From the NCBI GenBank assembly GCA_002502705.1, contig DAQB01000047.1, positions 142 to 5,508 of the forward strand: a stretch of DNA of 5,367 nucleotides, given 5' to 3'. This stretch comes from Thermoplasmatales archaeon UBA582 (GTDB lineage Archaea > Thermoplasmatota > Thermoplasmata > Thermoplasmatales > Thermoplasmataceae). The notes under the pieces are model-generated. The model saw only the letters and a program-made list of their open reading frames with translations. It had not been told where the DNA came from and did no database searches. This document shows, one piece after another, positions 1-5,367 of the stretch; position 1 is the first letter of the stretch; every line of letters starts with the position of its first letter. The position numbers were made by a program, and so were the translations under genes.

Positions 1-1420
1 TGCCTGAGGGGAGACCGGATTCTGTGAACTGTGCCCTATAAGGTGGAGTGATGAAATTGACGCTTGTGTTGCCTCCTTCATTGTTAGTGCTGGACGCACT
101 CAGGCAATGGCTATATGATGGATCAGAGCAGAGTGATACAAGGTAATTGCAGTCAGGTTTCGCGAAGAAACGATATTCTCCAGTCTCATTTGTGTTCACA
201 ACGTAGGCAGTACCATTGCTCTTATCACTAATTTCTACCTTTTGCCCGCAAAGATTAGACCCAGTGGTTGATTTCACTGTGCCAGAAATCATATAAGCCG
301 GTACCATTGGCAACGAGATCGTCGCCTTTGAACCGTTGATGGGAGAGGTTGGTGAAGTAACACCTTGTTGCCCGGTTACCCACATTTGGTTAACTCCCGT
401 AATATTTAGGTCTCCAGAGCTTTTGAAATTATTACATCTGACCTTTATACATGCGAAAGTGCTCACAGAGTAAGTGTTATTTAATTTACCGCAACTCCCA
501 CACGGGGAAATCCAGCAATGGCCAGAGTTCTCTGCAACGGGAATGTACTGGTATGCAGGAGTTTGACTGGTTGTTTTAGCACCACTATCCATGTAACCGT
601 ATTCTGACGGTCCAGTTGCACATGCATTAGGATTGATCGGTTCCAGAGAATACAAAGTACATATCCCTCCTATTACAATAGCAGGGATAGCAAGGCAGGG
701 AAACCCGGCTAGGGCGGCAATGCTCAAGACGTAAGCACCATCCTTAACGTATTTTAGGTAGTTTGAATAAGTATTACTAACTGTACTATTTGACTTAACT
801 ATTTTCTGAGAACTGTTCAAGCAAGATATGTTGTAACCCGCATTGTATTGGGCACAAGGCTTTAATACGAAACCATCCCCGTTTGGGCAATTTTGAATGT
901 TGCTTGAAACATTGTAAATGATCCCTACTCTCCACACCGATGCTTTTCCCATATACACGCCACTTGTTCCTAGTTCGTTGGTTGTAAACGTAGTTCCTAC
1001 GATGCTTACAGGAACACGAACGAATAAAGAGGAAGATGAAGGGGAATAGTATTCTTTTAAGGAAAGCGTGCAATTCTTATCGATCGATACGTTTGAACCT
1101 GTCGCCAATGAAATACCATCCCTCGTCAGATACCTATTACACGGAGCCCCTGTGCCAGGTTGCTGATCATAATAACAAGTTCCTGAAGTTTTTTGAGCAC
1201 TCGTATTGGCGAGAAAATTATCACAATACACTTCATCTTTTATTGCGGTTGTCATGTAAATGGCATCGTTTCCTTTGTATCCATTCAACCCCGATACTGG
1301 AGGAGACGGATTTGTAGTTGCGGCCTGTGAAACCTGAGGGATTTGAAAGACTATTATAATAAGTGCAAAAGTCAGTATTATGGGCACAACCTTATGTCTA
1401 AATCCAGCCTTATTCAACAT
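1..1420 (-). CDS. Secreted cysteine-rich surface glycoprotein with CarboxypepD_reg-like domain and ESGLPSG module (partial, C-terminus off left edge)
   Basis: The frame is open with no stop from an ATG at 1418-1420 to the window edge: 473 codons visible, C-terminus missing. Residues 1-33 look like a Sec signal peptide: basic start (K4, R8, K10), hydrophobic core about 11-27, likely cleavage after VSQA (A33). The rest is extracellular in character: 13 N-X-S/T sequons (N72, 110, 116, 170, 197, 202, 211, 314, 339, 362, 402, 411, 451) and 19 cysteines, including a C302/C307/C310 cluster. Residues about 229-259 form a hydrophobic Gly/Ala-rich stretch with C242 and C254. Residues about 376-456 (YMISGTVKSTTG, then GEYRF) resemble a carboxypeptidase-regulatory/CnaB-like beta sandwich. 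The last residues, FTESGLPSG (465-473), open a module known from Thermoplasmatales surface proteins, so more domains probably follow. The start is supported by GAGGT six bases upstream. It overlaps the preceding gene by 11 bp, implying one operon. Function is unknown; an S-layer-associated, adhesive or binding role is inference. Confidence 0.8.
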   Translation of the reverse strand, partial: MLNKAGFRHKVVPIILTFALIIIVFQIPQVSQAATTNPSPPVSGLNGYKGNDAIYMTTAIKDEVYCDNFLANTSAQKTSGTCYYDQQPGTGAPCNRYLTRDGISLATGSNVSIDKNCTLSLKEYYSPSSSSLFVRVPVSIVGTTFTTNELGTSGVYMGKASVWRVGIIYNVSSNIQNCPNGDGFVLKPCAQYNAGYNISCLNSSQKIVKSNSTVSNTYSNYLKYVKDGAYVLSIAALAGFPCLAIPAIVIGGICTLYSLEPINPNACATGPSEYGYMDSGAKTTSQTPAYQYIPVAENSGHCWISPCGSCGKLNNTYSVSTFACIKVRCNNFKSSGDLNITGVNQMWVTGQQGVTSPTSPINGSKATISLPMVPAYMISGTVKSTTGSNLCGQKVEISDKSNGTAYVVNTNETGEYRFFAKPDCNYLVSLCSDPSYSHCLSASSTNNEGGNTSVNFITPPYRAQFTESGLPSG

Positions 1421-2129
1421 ATTGCAACCTCAATAGGAATGAAACCGTGACCGGATTGGACATACCAAGAAGATAGTACTCGAAACCAATGTAGATATTG
1501 TCTCCAGGATTGAGCCTGATTATGCCCTGACAGGTATTTTGTACCCATACAAATGAATAATAACCATTGACCGCAAGACTCTCATTGACCAGATCCGCAG
1601 TGATATTATGAGGATTTGGCTTGCATAGTGAAGTATTGAAGGATCTCTCGGAATATAAAGGTCCAGGTTTAGTTGTATTATGGTAGTCACGCCAACCAAA
1701 GCAGCTGTAGAATTTCATATCAGGCGGGACAGAAAAGTTTTCAACCAACTCTATTCTATCAGGTTTGAGCTTCGGTGCAATCAAACCGCTTACATTGACA
1801 ATAATAGCAAAATTAGCTCCGGTGTTTCCGGAAAAAGCCGGCAGGTAAAAGGACTTTCCAGAAATAGTCATGTTCAGGTATGATATTGGTTCTCCAGGGC
1901 TGAGGATTTCTGTTGATACAATCTGTTCAGTCATGTTTAACTCCCTGCACCCGTATGGTTGATATGAGAAATTTCCTGACCATGTATATGATGATGTGGA
2001 ATTTGTCGATAGAACCAATGGAAGATGAATGACATGGAGCTGATCATATTCATAAAATGACAATGGAGCAGCGACAATGATCACAGCAATGACAGCGAAT
2101 ATGATCACCTTATTGCTCTTCTGGATCAT
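1410..2129 (-). CDS. Membrane-anchored exported glycoprotein of unknown function, 239 aa
   Basis: I do not recognise a family. The N-terminus has lysines (K4, K7) followed by a hydrophobic helix at about 8-24. No clear signal-peptidase site follows it, so it may be an uncleaved anchor with the remainder outside the membrane. The outer part carries ten N-X-S/T sequons (N43, 53, 65, 86, 112, 131, 151, 165, 175, 182) and four cysteines (C61, C143, C169, C200) that could form two disulfides. The C-terminal third has alternating hydrophobic/aromatic segments (about 189-237) suggesting a beta-rich fold. The ATG at 2127-2129 has no clear SD, but a TATA-like box lies about 27 bp upstream, so a leaderless transcript is likely. 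The TAA stop overlaps the start of the cysteine-rich secreted protein gene by 11 bp, which makes the two products probable partners. The gene looks intact. That it is real and exported is well supported; its function is open. Confidence 0.8.
   Translation of the reverse strand: MIQKSNKVIIFAVIAVIIVAAPLSFYEYDQLHVIHLPLVLSTNSTSSYTWSGNFSYQPYGCRELNMTEQIVSTEILSPGEPISYLNMTISGKSFYLPAFSGNTGANFAIIVNVSGLIAPKLKPDRIELVENFSVPPDMKFYSCFGWRDYHNTTKPGPLYSERSFNTSLCKPNPHNITADLVNESLAVNGYYSFVWVQNTCQGIIRLNPGDNIYIGFEYYLLGMSNPVTVSFLLRLQYVE
1427..1431 (-). promoter_or_regulatory. Shine-Dalgarno site of the cysteine-rich secreted protein gene
   Basis: On the minus strand GAGGT lies six bases before the ATG at 1420, inside the last codons of the upstream gene, which stops at 1410. 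This fixes the start and fits translational coupling through the 11-bp overlap. The first gene of the operon has no comparable site. Confidence 0.7.
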
Positions 2130-2150
2130 ATATGAAATGTCACTTCAGAG

Positions 2151-2185
2151 AAGTATATAACACTAGCGATATTAGTTATATACTT
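2151..2185 (-). promoter_or_regulatory. Promoter region of the surface-protein operon with TATA-like boxes in an inverted repeat
   Basis: On the minus strand TTATATAC (2153-2160) is centred about 27 bp before the ATG at 2129, the usual archaeal TATA-to-start distance, so transcription may begin at or next to the start codon. A second TATA-like stretch, AGTATATAAC, lies at 2175-2184. The two are arms of an exact 11-bp inverted repeat (2151-2161 and 2175-2185) with a 13-bp spacer. No convincing purine-rich BRE is visible before the proximal box. Which box is used is not decided by the sequence. Confidence 0.5.
2151..2185. repeat. Perfect 11-bp inverted repeat with 13-bp spacer
   Basis: AAGTATATAAC at 2151-2161 is the exact reverse complement of GTTATATACTT at 2175-2185. 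Arm centres are 24 bp apart. It lies directly upstream of the surface-protein operon and could be a dimeric operator, a pair of opposed TATA boxes, or chance in AT-rich DNA. Confidence 0.6.
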
Positions 2186-2266
2186 ATAATAATTATTCGA
2201 TTTAAAGCGGAAACCCCTTATGGTTATCCGTTTTCTGCTCATCTTCCTATCTTATAATTTAATCAT

Positions 2267-2613
2267 CTAAGCATTCTTCAATATTTTCAAAACTGGTGTT
2301 ATGGAGCATTCCATGAATCGGGATATAGCCCTGGCACCAATACACTTTGATTTAGGTTCCAGTACACTTTTTGGATCGATATACTTTCCGTCTTTTCATT
2401 TGATCTCTTACCTGGGTTAACACAATCTTTTATTTGCTCTTGTCACGTCATCCTTAACTTTTTCTGCTATCAGTTTAGTGATTTCACCTCTTTCTTTGCT
2501 CTCTGATTCAGGTAGTTGTAAACCCATATCCTCTGGTACCCATAGGCTTCAAGACCTTCAGGGTATCTGCTGACACAATTGTCACTGAGCTTTTTCTCCA
2601 CTGCGGAGAATAT
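2267..2613 (-). pseudogene. Decayed coding sequence, frameshifted and interrupted by stops (possible transposase or lost gene)
   Basis: This stretch has no long frame but reads as protein-like pieces in a consistent order on the minus strand. Piece 1 (2613 down to the TGA at 2470) contains EKKLSDN and then AYGYQRIWVYNYLNQ. Piece 2, in another frame (2527 down to the TAA at 2417), contains KERGEITKLIAEKVKDDV. Piece 3 (2392 down to the TAG at 2267), in the same frame as piece 2, contains YIDPKSVLEPKS and SRFMECSITPVLKILKN. The switch between pieces 1 and 2 falls around 2487-2503 in an A/G-rich run. Pieces 2 and 3 are separated by in-frame stops between 2396 and 2419. Reading through the shift gives a charged, plausible helical sequence, which is why I call it decayed coding DNA rather than plain spacer. 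I cannot name the family; a transposase remnant is a guess, and I saw no terminal inverted repeats. An alternative is non-coding DNA with chance frames. It fills most of the 539-bp gap between the surface operon and the P450. Confidence 0.4.
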
Positions 2614-2668
2614 TCATTACTGACATTTTTAATGATAGAGTGGATTAACCAATGGAGAGATTAATAAA

Positions 2669-3790
2669 TTAATTCTTAAGGGGCATGGATTCAAAGCCAT
2701 AAACCATTGAATTTTCAATTGGTATTGTCCTGAAATGATCTATCTCAATCCTTTGAAATTTATCTAAGAGTCCTTCGAGTGCTATGCCTGCTTCCAGCCT
2801 CGCAAGGGGAGCGCCTATGCACATGTGGACACCGTTTCCAAAGGCAATATGCCTGTTATCCTTTCTGCCAGGAATGAAAGAATCTGGGTCTTCAAAAAAG
2901 GATTCATCCCTGTTTGCAGAACCAATGTATACAAATATCTGGTCACCTCTTTTTAACCTGATATCGTCAATTTCAGTATCGTCTCTGACAAATCTGTGTG
3001 GCAGGTACTGGATTGGGGAATAGAATCTCAGGGATTCCTCGACAAATTCACTGATTCTATTTCTGTTCTCTCTTAACGTATTCTGCATGTCCTGATAATC
3101 GCTCAATATTCGGAGCATGTTGCCGATAAGGTTTGTTGTCGTCTCATTGCCACCTATTATCAGAAGCATAACATATTCGATCTTTTCCTTCATGCTGAGA
3201 GGAGTTCCATGGAAACGACCTTTGTTGATGAACGACAGCAGACTATCCTCATCATTTTTTTGAAGAAGTGTTGCGAGCACTGAGACCATTCTTTGGTTCA
3301 GTTCCATGAAACCTGGACCTGTCCTGTTACCTATGATGAAATCTGACCATTCCTTGAAACTGGATCTCTTATCCTCTGGAATGCCAAGCATCTCCGATAT
3401 TACTGTCACTGGAAGGTTAACAGCATATTCTGATATCAGATCGGAATTTCTGTCAATCCTGGAAAGAAGGGCTGATGATGTCTCATTGATTGAATCTTTC
3501 ATTCTTGAAATGGTTGAAGGCAGAAATTGATGGGCAGTTACATTCCTCATTTCCTTGTGATCAGGATTGTCCATGGTGATGAAACTTATACCTCCAGCGG
3601 AATATGATTCCTGATTGTGAATGCTTCTGGGATCAGATGAGAATAGTTCGTCATGGGCAAATATGTACCTTACATGTTCATATGAAAATGATTTCCAGAC
3701 GCCTTCTGTATTATCAAAAACTGTCCCTCCATTCTTTCTCATTTCGCTATAATACTTGAAGATCATATCTTTTTCCGAAAGATTTATCAC
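2669..3790 (-). CDS. Cytochrome P450 (CYP119/CYP231-like archaeal soluble monooxygenase)
   Basis: A complete 373-residue heme-thiolate protein, close in size to archaeal CYP119 (about 368 aa) and shorter than typical bacterial P450s (about 400). Order of landmarks: C-helix H78-x3-R82 (PDHKEMR), the FKEWSD segment at 145-150, I-helix GGNETTTN at 213-220 with the acid/threonine pair used in oxygen activation (E216, T217), the K-helix ExxR as E252-S-L-R255, SANRDE at 291-296, and the heme loop FGNGVHMCIG at 317-326 with C324 as the expected iron ligand. All core catalytic residues are present. There is no signal peptide or membrane anchor, so it is cytoplasmic. As drawn, the start is GTG (3788-3790). 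An ATG at residue 9 (3764-3766) matches the start of CYP119 about as well and is a real alternative. No SD is visible; a TATA-like box about 25 bp before the GTG suggests a leaderless message. It is divergent from the ETF genes. The substrate cannot be read from sequence, and no ferredoxin or reductase is seen here. Confidence 0.95.
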   Translation of the reverse strand: MINLSEKDMIFKYYSEMRKNGGTVFDNTEGVWKSFSYEHVRYIFAHDELFSSDPRSIHNQESYSAGGISFITMDNPDHKEMRNVTAHQFLPSTISRMKDSINETSSALLSRIDRNSDLISEYAVNLPVTVISEMLGIPEDKRSSFKEWSDFIIGNRTGPGFMELNQRMVSVLATLLQKNDEDSLLSFINKGRFHGTPLSMKEKIEYVMLLIIGGNETTTNLIGNMLRILSDYQDMQNTLRENRNRISEFVEESLRFYSPIQYLPHRFVRDDTEIDDIRLKRGDQIFVYIGSANRDESFFEDPDSFIPGRKDNRHIAFGNGVHMCIGAPLARLEAGIALEGLLDKFQRIEIDHFRTIPIENSMVYGFESMPLKN

Positions 3791-3810
3791 ACTGCTTTAG
3801 TGCAATTCAG

Positions 3811-3820
3811 GAAATAAACA
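3811..3820 (-). promoter_or_regulatory. Putative TATA box of the P450 gene
   Basis: On the minus strand TGTTTATTTC is centred about 25 bp before the GTG at 3790. That spacing would place the transcript start at or near this codon and favours the longer P450 start. The box is a weak match, and an AT-rich stretch slightly upstream (about 3823-3832) is an alternative. Confidence 0.4.
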
Positions 3821-3874
3821 CACCATATTTCTTTGAAATGAAATACAGGCAAAATTCTTCTATCGACCTGATAT

Positions 3875-3893
3875 GTTATATGCAAATAATTTA
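3875..3893 (+). promoter_or_regulatory. Putative TATA region of the etfBA operon
   Basis: The plus strand has GTTATATGCAA followed by ATAATTTAA, 53-71 bp before the etfB start. With the usual archaeal spacing this gives a leader of roughly 30-45 nt, unlike the apparently leaderless minus-strand genes. The 155-bp gap at 3791-3945 therefore carries divergent promoters for the P450 and ETF genes. No clear operator palindrome was seen in it. Confidence 0.35.
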
Positions 3894-3945
3894 ACCTGAT
3901 GAAGAAATTACAGATATGCAAGTTGATTGCAGGAATTGATAAGAT

Positions 3946-4689
3946 ATGCCTTACAACATTATTGTTTGTGTAAAAGTGATACCGGATATAGAACAGATAA
4001 GGGCCGATGCAAATGGGTTGATCGATACCAAGAACATACCGCTGCGTATTGAGACTTTAAGTGAGAATTCGGTCGAGGAGGCTGTCAGACTCAAGGAAAA
4101 ATATGGCGGAAAGGTAACAGCGCTTATATTCGGAACTCAGGAATCAGTTCCAGTTATGAAAAAAGCTTACGCAATGGGAGTAGATGATGGGCTCGTAATT
4201 ACTGGTTACAAGGGCAACAACCCGATGTTCACTGCAAAGGTATTATCAGAAAAAATAAAAAAAATGCCGCATGATATAATTATTCTTGGGAATCAGTCAG
4301 CCGATTCATACACCGGCCTCCTGCCAGGAAACCTTGCGGGTCTTTTAGGTTATAATGTAATTGGCAATGCAGTAAAAATTGAGGTTGCGGATAGAAGGAT
4401 AAAGGTTAAGAAATTACTTGAAAACAAGAATGTTCTAGTTGAGGGTGATCTGCCAGCGGTTATTTCTGTGGCCCAGGAGATAAACGAACCTAGGCTGCCA
4501 CCAGTTATGCAGATAATGGCAGCAGGCAGGAAGCAGATACCTGTCGAAGCAGTGAGTTTGGATTCTGGTGAATATACTAAGATTATATCAAATACGGCAC
4601 CAAAGAGCGAAAGAAAGAAGAAAATTTTCGAAAAGCCCGATGAGGGGGTTGCAGAGGTAATTAAGGTCTTAAAGGAGGAGATAAGATGA
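3946..4689 (+). CDS. etfB: Electron transfer flavoprotein beta subunit (EtfB/FixA family)
   Basis: A 247-residue protein, slightly shorter than the usual 250-265 for ETF beta. It pairs with EtfA to make a cytoplasmic FAD heterodimer that takes electrons from acyl-CoA and related dehydrogenases and passes them on, classically to ETF:quinone oxidoreductase. Family landmarks are the N-terminal CVKVIPD (8-14), the helix NSVEEAVRLKEKYGG (41-55), AMGVDDG (76-82), the nucleotide-binding stretch GNQSADSYTGLLPGN (115-129), then LPAVISVAQEINEPRLPP (169-186) and IMAAGRK (190-196), matching the family's conserved inePR and Akkk regions. The C-terminal tail 218-247 is lysine-rich and should form the arm that embraces EtfA. 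The ATG has only a weak SD (AGGA at 3931-3934, 11 bases away), but it places the CVKxxPD motif at the normal depth. It ends in an ATGA overlap with etfA. Whether this ETF is of the ordinary or bifurcating type cannot be decided by eye. Confidence 0.93.
   Translation: MPYNIIVCVKVIPDIEQIRADANGLIDTKNIPLRIETLSENSVEEAVRLKEKYGGKVTALIFGTQESVPVMKKAYAMGVDDGLVITGYKGNNPMFTAKVLSEKIKKMPHDIIILGNQSADSYTGLLPGNLAGLLGYNVIGNAVKIEVADRRIKVKKLLENKNVLVEGDLPAVISVAQEINEPRLPPVMQIMAAGRKQIPVEAVSLDSGEYTKIISNTAPKSERKKKIFEKPDEGVAEVIKVLKEEIR
4674..4678 (+). promoter_or_regulatory. Strong Shine-Dalgarno site of etfA
   Basis: AAGGAGGAG at 4672-4680, with a GGAGG core, lies seven bases before the etfA ATG and inside the last codons of etfB. 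With the 4-bp ATGA stop/start overlap it indicates coupled translation, as expected for equimolar subunits. It is the strongest SD in the window. Confidence 0.8.
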
Positions 4690-5367
4690 ATTTTATTGCG
4701 TTCTCTGACGAACAGCAACTTCTGCTTCCGATTATATCACTTTTGAGAAAAAATGGGACTGTTGATGTTATCACACAGGGAGATTCAGCAAAATCTTTGG
4801 AAAAAAGCGGTGCAAGAAAGATTTTCCTGGTTGAAGATTCTAACAGGGTAGATTCCGTTTCTGATCTTATAGCTGAGAAAATGAAGGCTGGCGAGTATAC
4901 ACACGCATTTTTTGCATCCACCGTTAATGGAAGAGACGTTGCCGGTCTCGTTTCGGGCAAAACAGGCATGAAAGCAGTGGCAGAAATAAACTCACTTGTT
5001 TTAGATGGAAACACTGTGAAGACAAAGAGGTTCTTTTACGGTGGTAAATCTATAGTTGAGGAGGAATCCGATGCTAAGATATTCACATTTGTACCTGGCA
5101 TATCCGAAGCTTCCCAGGCCGACACTGTTTCACAGGTTGAGAAACTTGCTTCAAAGCCTTCGAAGATAAACGTGGTTTCAGTTGAAGAGAAAAACACTGG
5201 CGGCGTTGACATAGAAAAGTCTCAGGCCATTGTAGGCGTTGGCAGGGGAATAGGGAACAAGGAAGGACTGTCTGCTGTTGAACCGCTTGCATCTGTGTTG
5301 AATGGAGTTGTAGCAGGTTCCAGGCCTGTCTGTCTGGATTATCACTGGCTCAGCGAAGACAGGCAGG
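4686..5367 (+). CDS. etfA: Electron transfer flavoprotein alpha subunit (EtfA/FixB family), partial, C-terminus off right edge
   Basis: 227 codons are visible; family members usually run about 310-330, so roughly the last third is missing. Residues 1 to about 165 form the N-terminal alpha/beta domain: MNFIAFSDEQ as the first strand, SGARKIFLVED (41-51), FASTVNGRDVAGLVSGKTG (76-94, the family's conserved G-R-D region) and FFYGGKSIVEE (116-126). The FAD-binding domain starts at about 178 with AIVGVGRGIGNKEGL (181-195), continues through LASVLNGVVAGSRPVCLD (201-218) with the conserved S212-R213, and reaches the W221 to Q227 stretch before the window ends. The ETF-alpha signature that contacts FAD further on is beyond the edge and was not checked. 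The start is fixed by the strong SD seven bases upstream and the ATGA overlap with etfB. A downstream gene for ETF:quinone oxidoreductase (fixC-like) or a ferredoxin-like protein would be typical but is outside the window. Confidence 0.93.
   Translation, partial: MNFIAFSDEQQLLLPIISLLRKNGTVDVITQGDSAKSLEKSGARKIFLVEDSNRVDSVSDLIAEKMKAGEYTHAFFASTVNGRDVAGLVSGKTGMKAVAEINSLVLDGNTVKTKRFFYGGKSIVEEESDAKIFTFVPGISEASQADTVSQVEKLASKPSKINVVSVEEKNTGGVDIEKSQAIVGVGRGIGNKEGLSAVEPLASVLNGVVAGSRPVCLDYHWLSEDRQ

Noticed and set aside
795..1073. 92-codon minus-strand open frame inside the cysteine-rich protein gene
   Set aside because: It is out of frame with the uninterrupted 473-codon frame that has a signal peptide, SD and domain matches. 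Its protein is basic and without recognisable features, so it is a shadow frame.
1036..1317. 93-codon plus-strand open frame
   Set aside because: It is antisense to the cysteine-rich protein gene, with no start signal and no family features.
1680..1883. 67-codon plus-strand frame
   Set aside because: It is antisense to the anchored glycoprotein gene, which explains this DNA better.
2301..2419. Short plus-strand frame starting with an ATG in the gap before the P450
   Set aside because: It overlaps the minus-strand decayed fragments, and I saw no start signal or protein features supporting it.
2655..2675. AT-rich dyad ATTAATAAATTAAT after the P450 stop as a terminator
   Set aside because: The symmetry is imperfect and purely AT, and it lacks the T-run typical of archaeal termination on the minus strand.
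2784..3530. Two plus-strand frames (2784-3023 and 3306-3530)
   Set aside because: Both lie antisense to the P450, over its heme-binding and central regions, and are shadows of a well-identified gene.
3878..3921. 8-bp direct repeat ATATGCAA (3878-3885 and 3914-3921) before etfB as an operator
   Set aside because: It is short, AT-rich and spaced without clear logic; chance is likely in this intergenic region.
4350..5292. Three minus-strand frames (4350-4718, 4661-5014, 5083-5292)
   Set aside because: They are antisense to etfB and etfA. Their hydrophobic or serine-rich look comes from reading the conserved ETF codons backwards.
1..5367. Search for tRNA, rRNA, CRISPR arrays and intact insertion sequences
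   Set aside because: By eye I found no cloverleaf-like sequence, regularly spaced repeats, or transposase with terminal inverted repeats.

Overview
The window looks like a piece of a thermoacidophilic archaeal chromosome, most likely order Thermoplasmatales (Ferroplasma, Picrophilus or Cuniculiplasma relatives). Four things point there. The P450 has the motif set of the archaeal CYP119/CYP231 group. The leftmost gene reaches the window edge reading FTESGLPSG, the opening of a repeat module I know from Thermoplasmatales surface proteins. AT-rich TATA-like boxes sit about 25-28 bp before two start codons that lack clear Shine-Dalgarno (SD) sites, as expected for leaderless archaeal transcripts. 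The two exported proteins are dense in N-glycosylation sequons. The placement comes from motif recognition, not a database search.

Layout, left to right. (1) Positions 1-2129, minus strand: a two-gene operon of exported, cysteine-containing, probably N-glycosylated proteins. The upstream gene (1410-2129) is a 239-residue protein with an N-terminal membrane anchor. The downstream gene (1-1420, cut by the window edge) has a cleavable signal peptide, 19 cysteines, an internal hydrophobic segment, a carboxypeptidase-regulatory-like beta domain and the start of an ESGLPSG module. The genes overlap by 11 bp, with an SD inside the end of the first, so they are probably translationally coupled. (2) Positions 2130-2668: no intact gene. 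The part next to the operon holds an exact 11-bp inverted repeat that contains the TATA-like boxes. The rest (about 2267-2613) reads on the minus strand as broken coding fragments in two frames, probably a decayed gene. (3) Positions 2669-3790, minus strand: a complete soluble cytochrome P450. (4) Positions 3791-3945: a divergent intergenic promoter region. (5) Positions 3946-5367, plus strand: etfB followed by etfA (cut by the right edge), joined by an ATGA overlap with a strong SD. They encode the two subunits of an electron transfer flavoprotein.

How the genes work together. EtfB and EtfA form one FAD-containing heterodimer that carries electrons from dehydrogenases to a membrane quinone reductase or, in some types, bifurcates them. 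The P450 is a soluble monooxygenase that needs an external electron donor, and no ferredoxin or reductase gene is visible. Its divergent placement beside the ETF genes raises, but does not prove, a redox link. The surface-protein pair is the least understood part and the best candidate for something undescribed: two co-translated envelope proteins rich in cysteine and sequons, one with an internal glycine/alanine-rich hydrophobic stretch.
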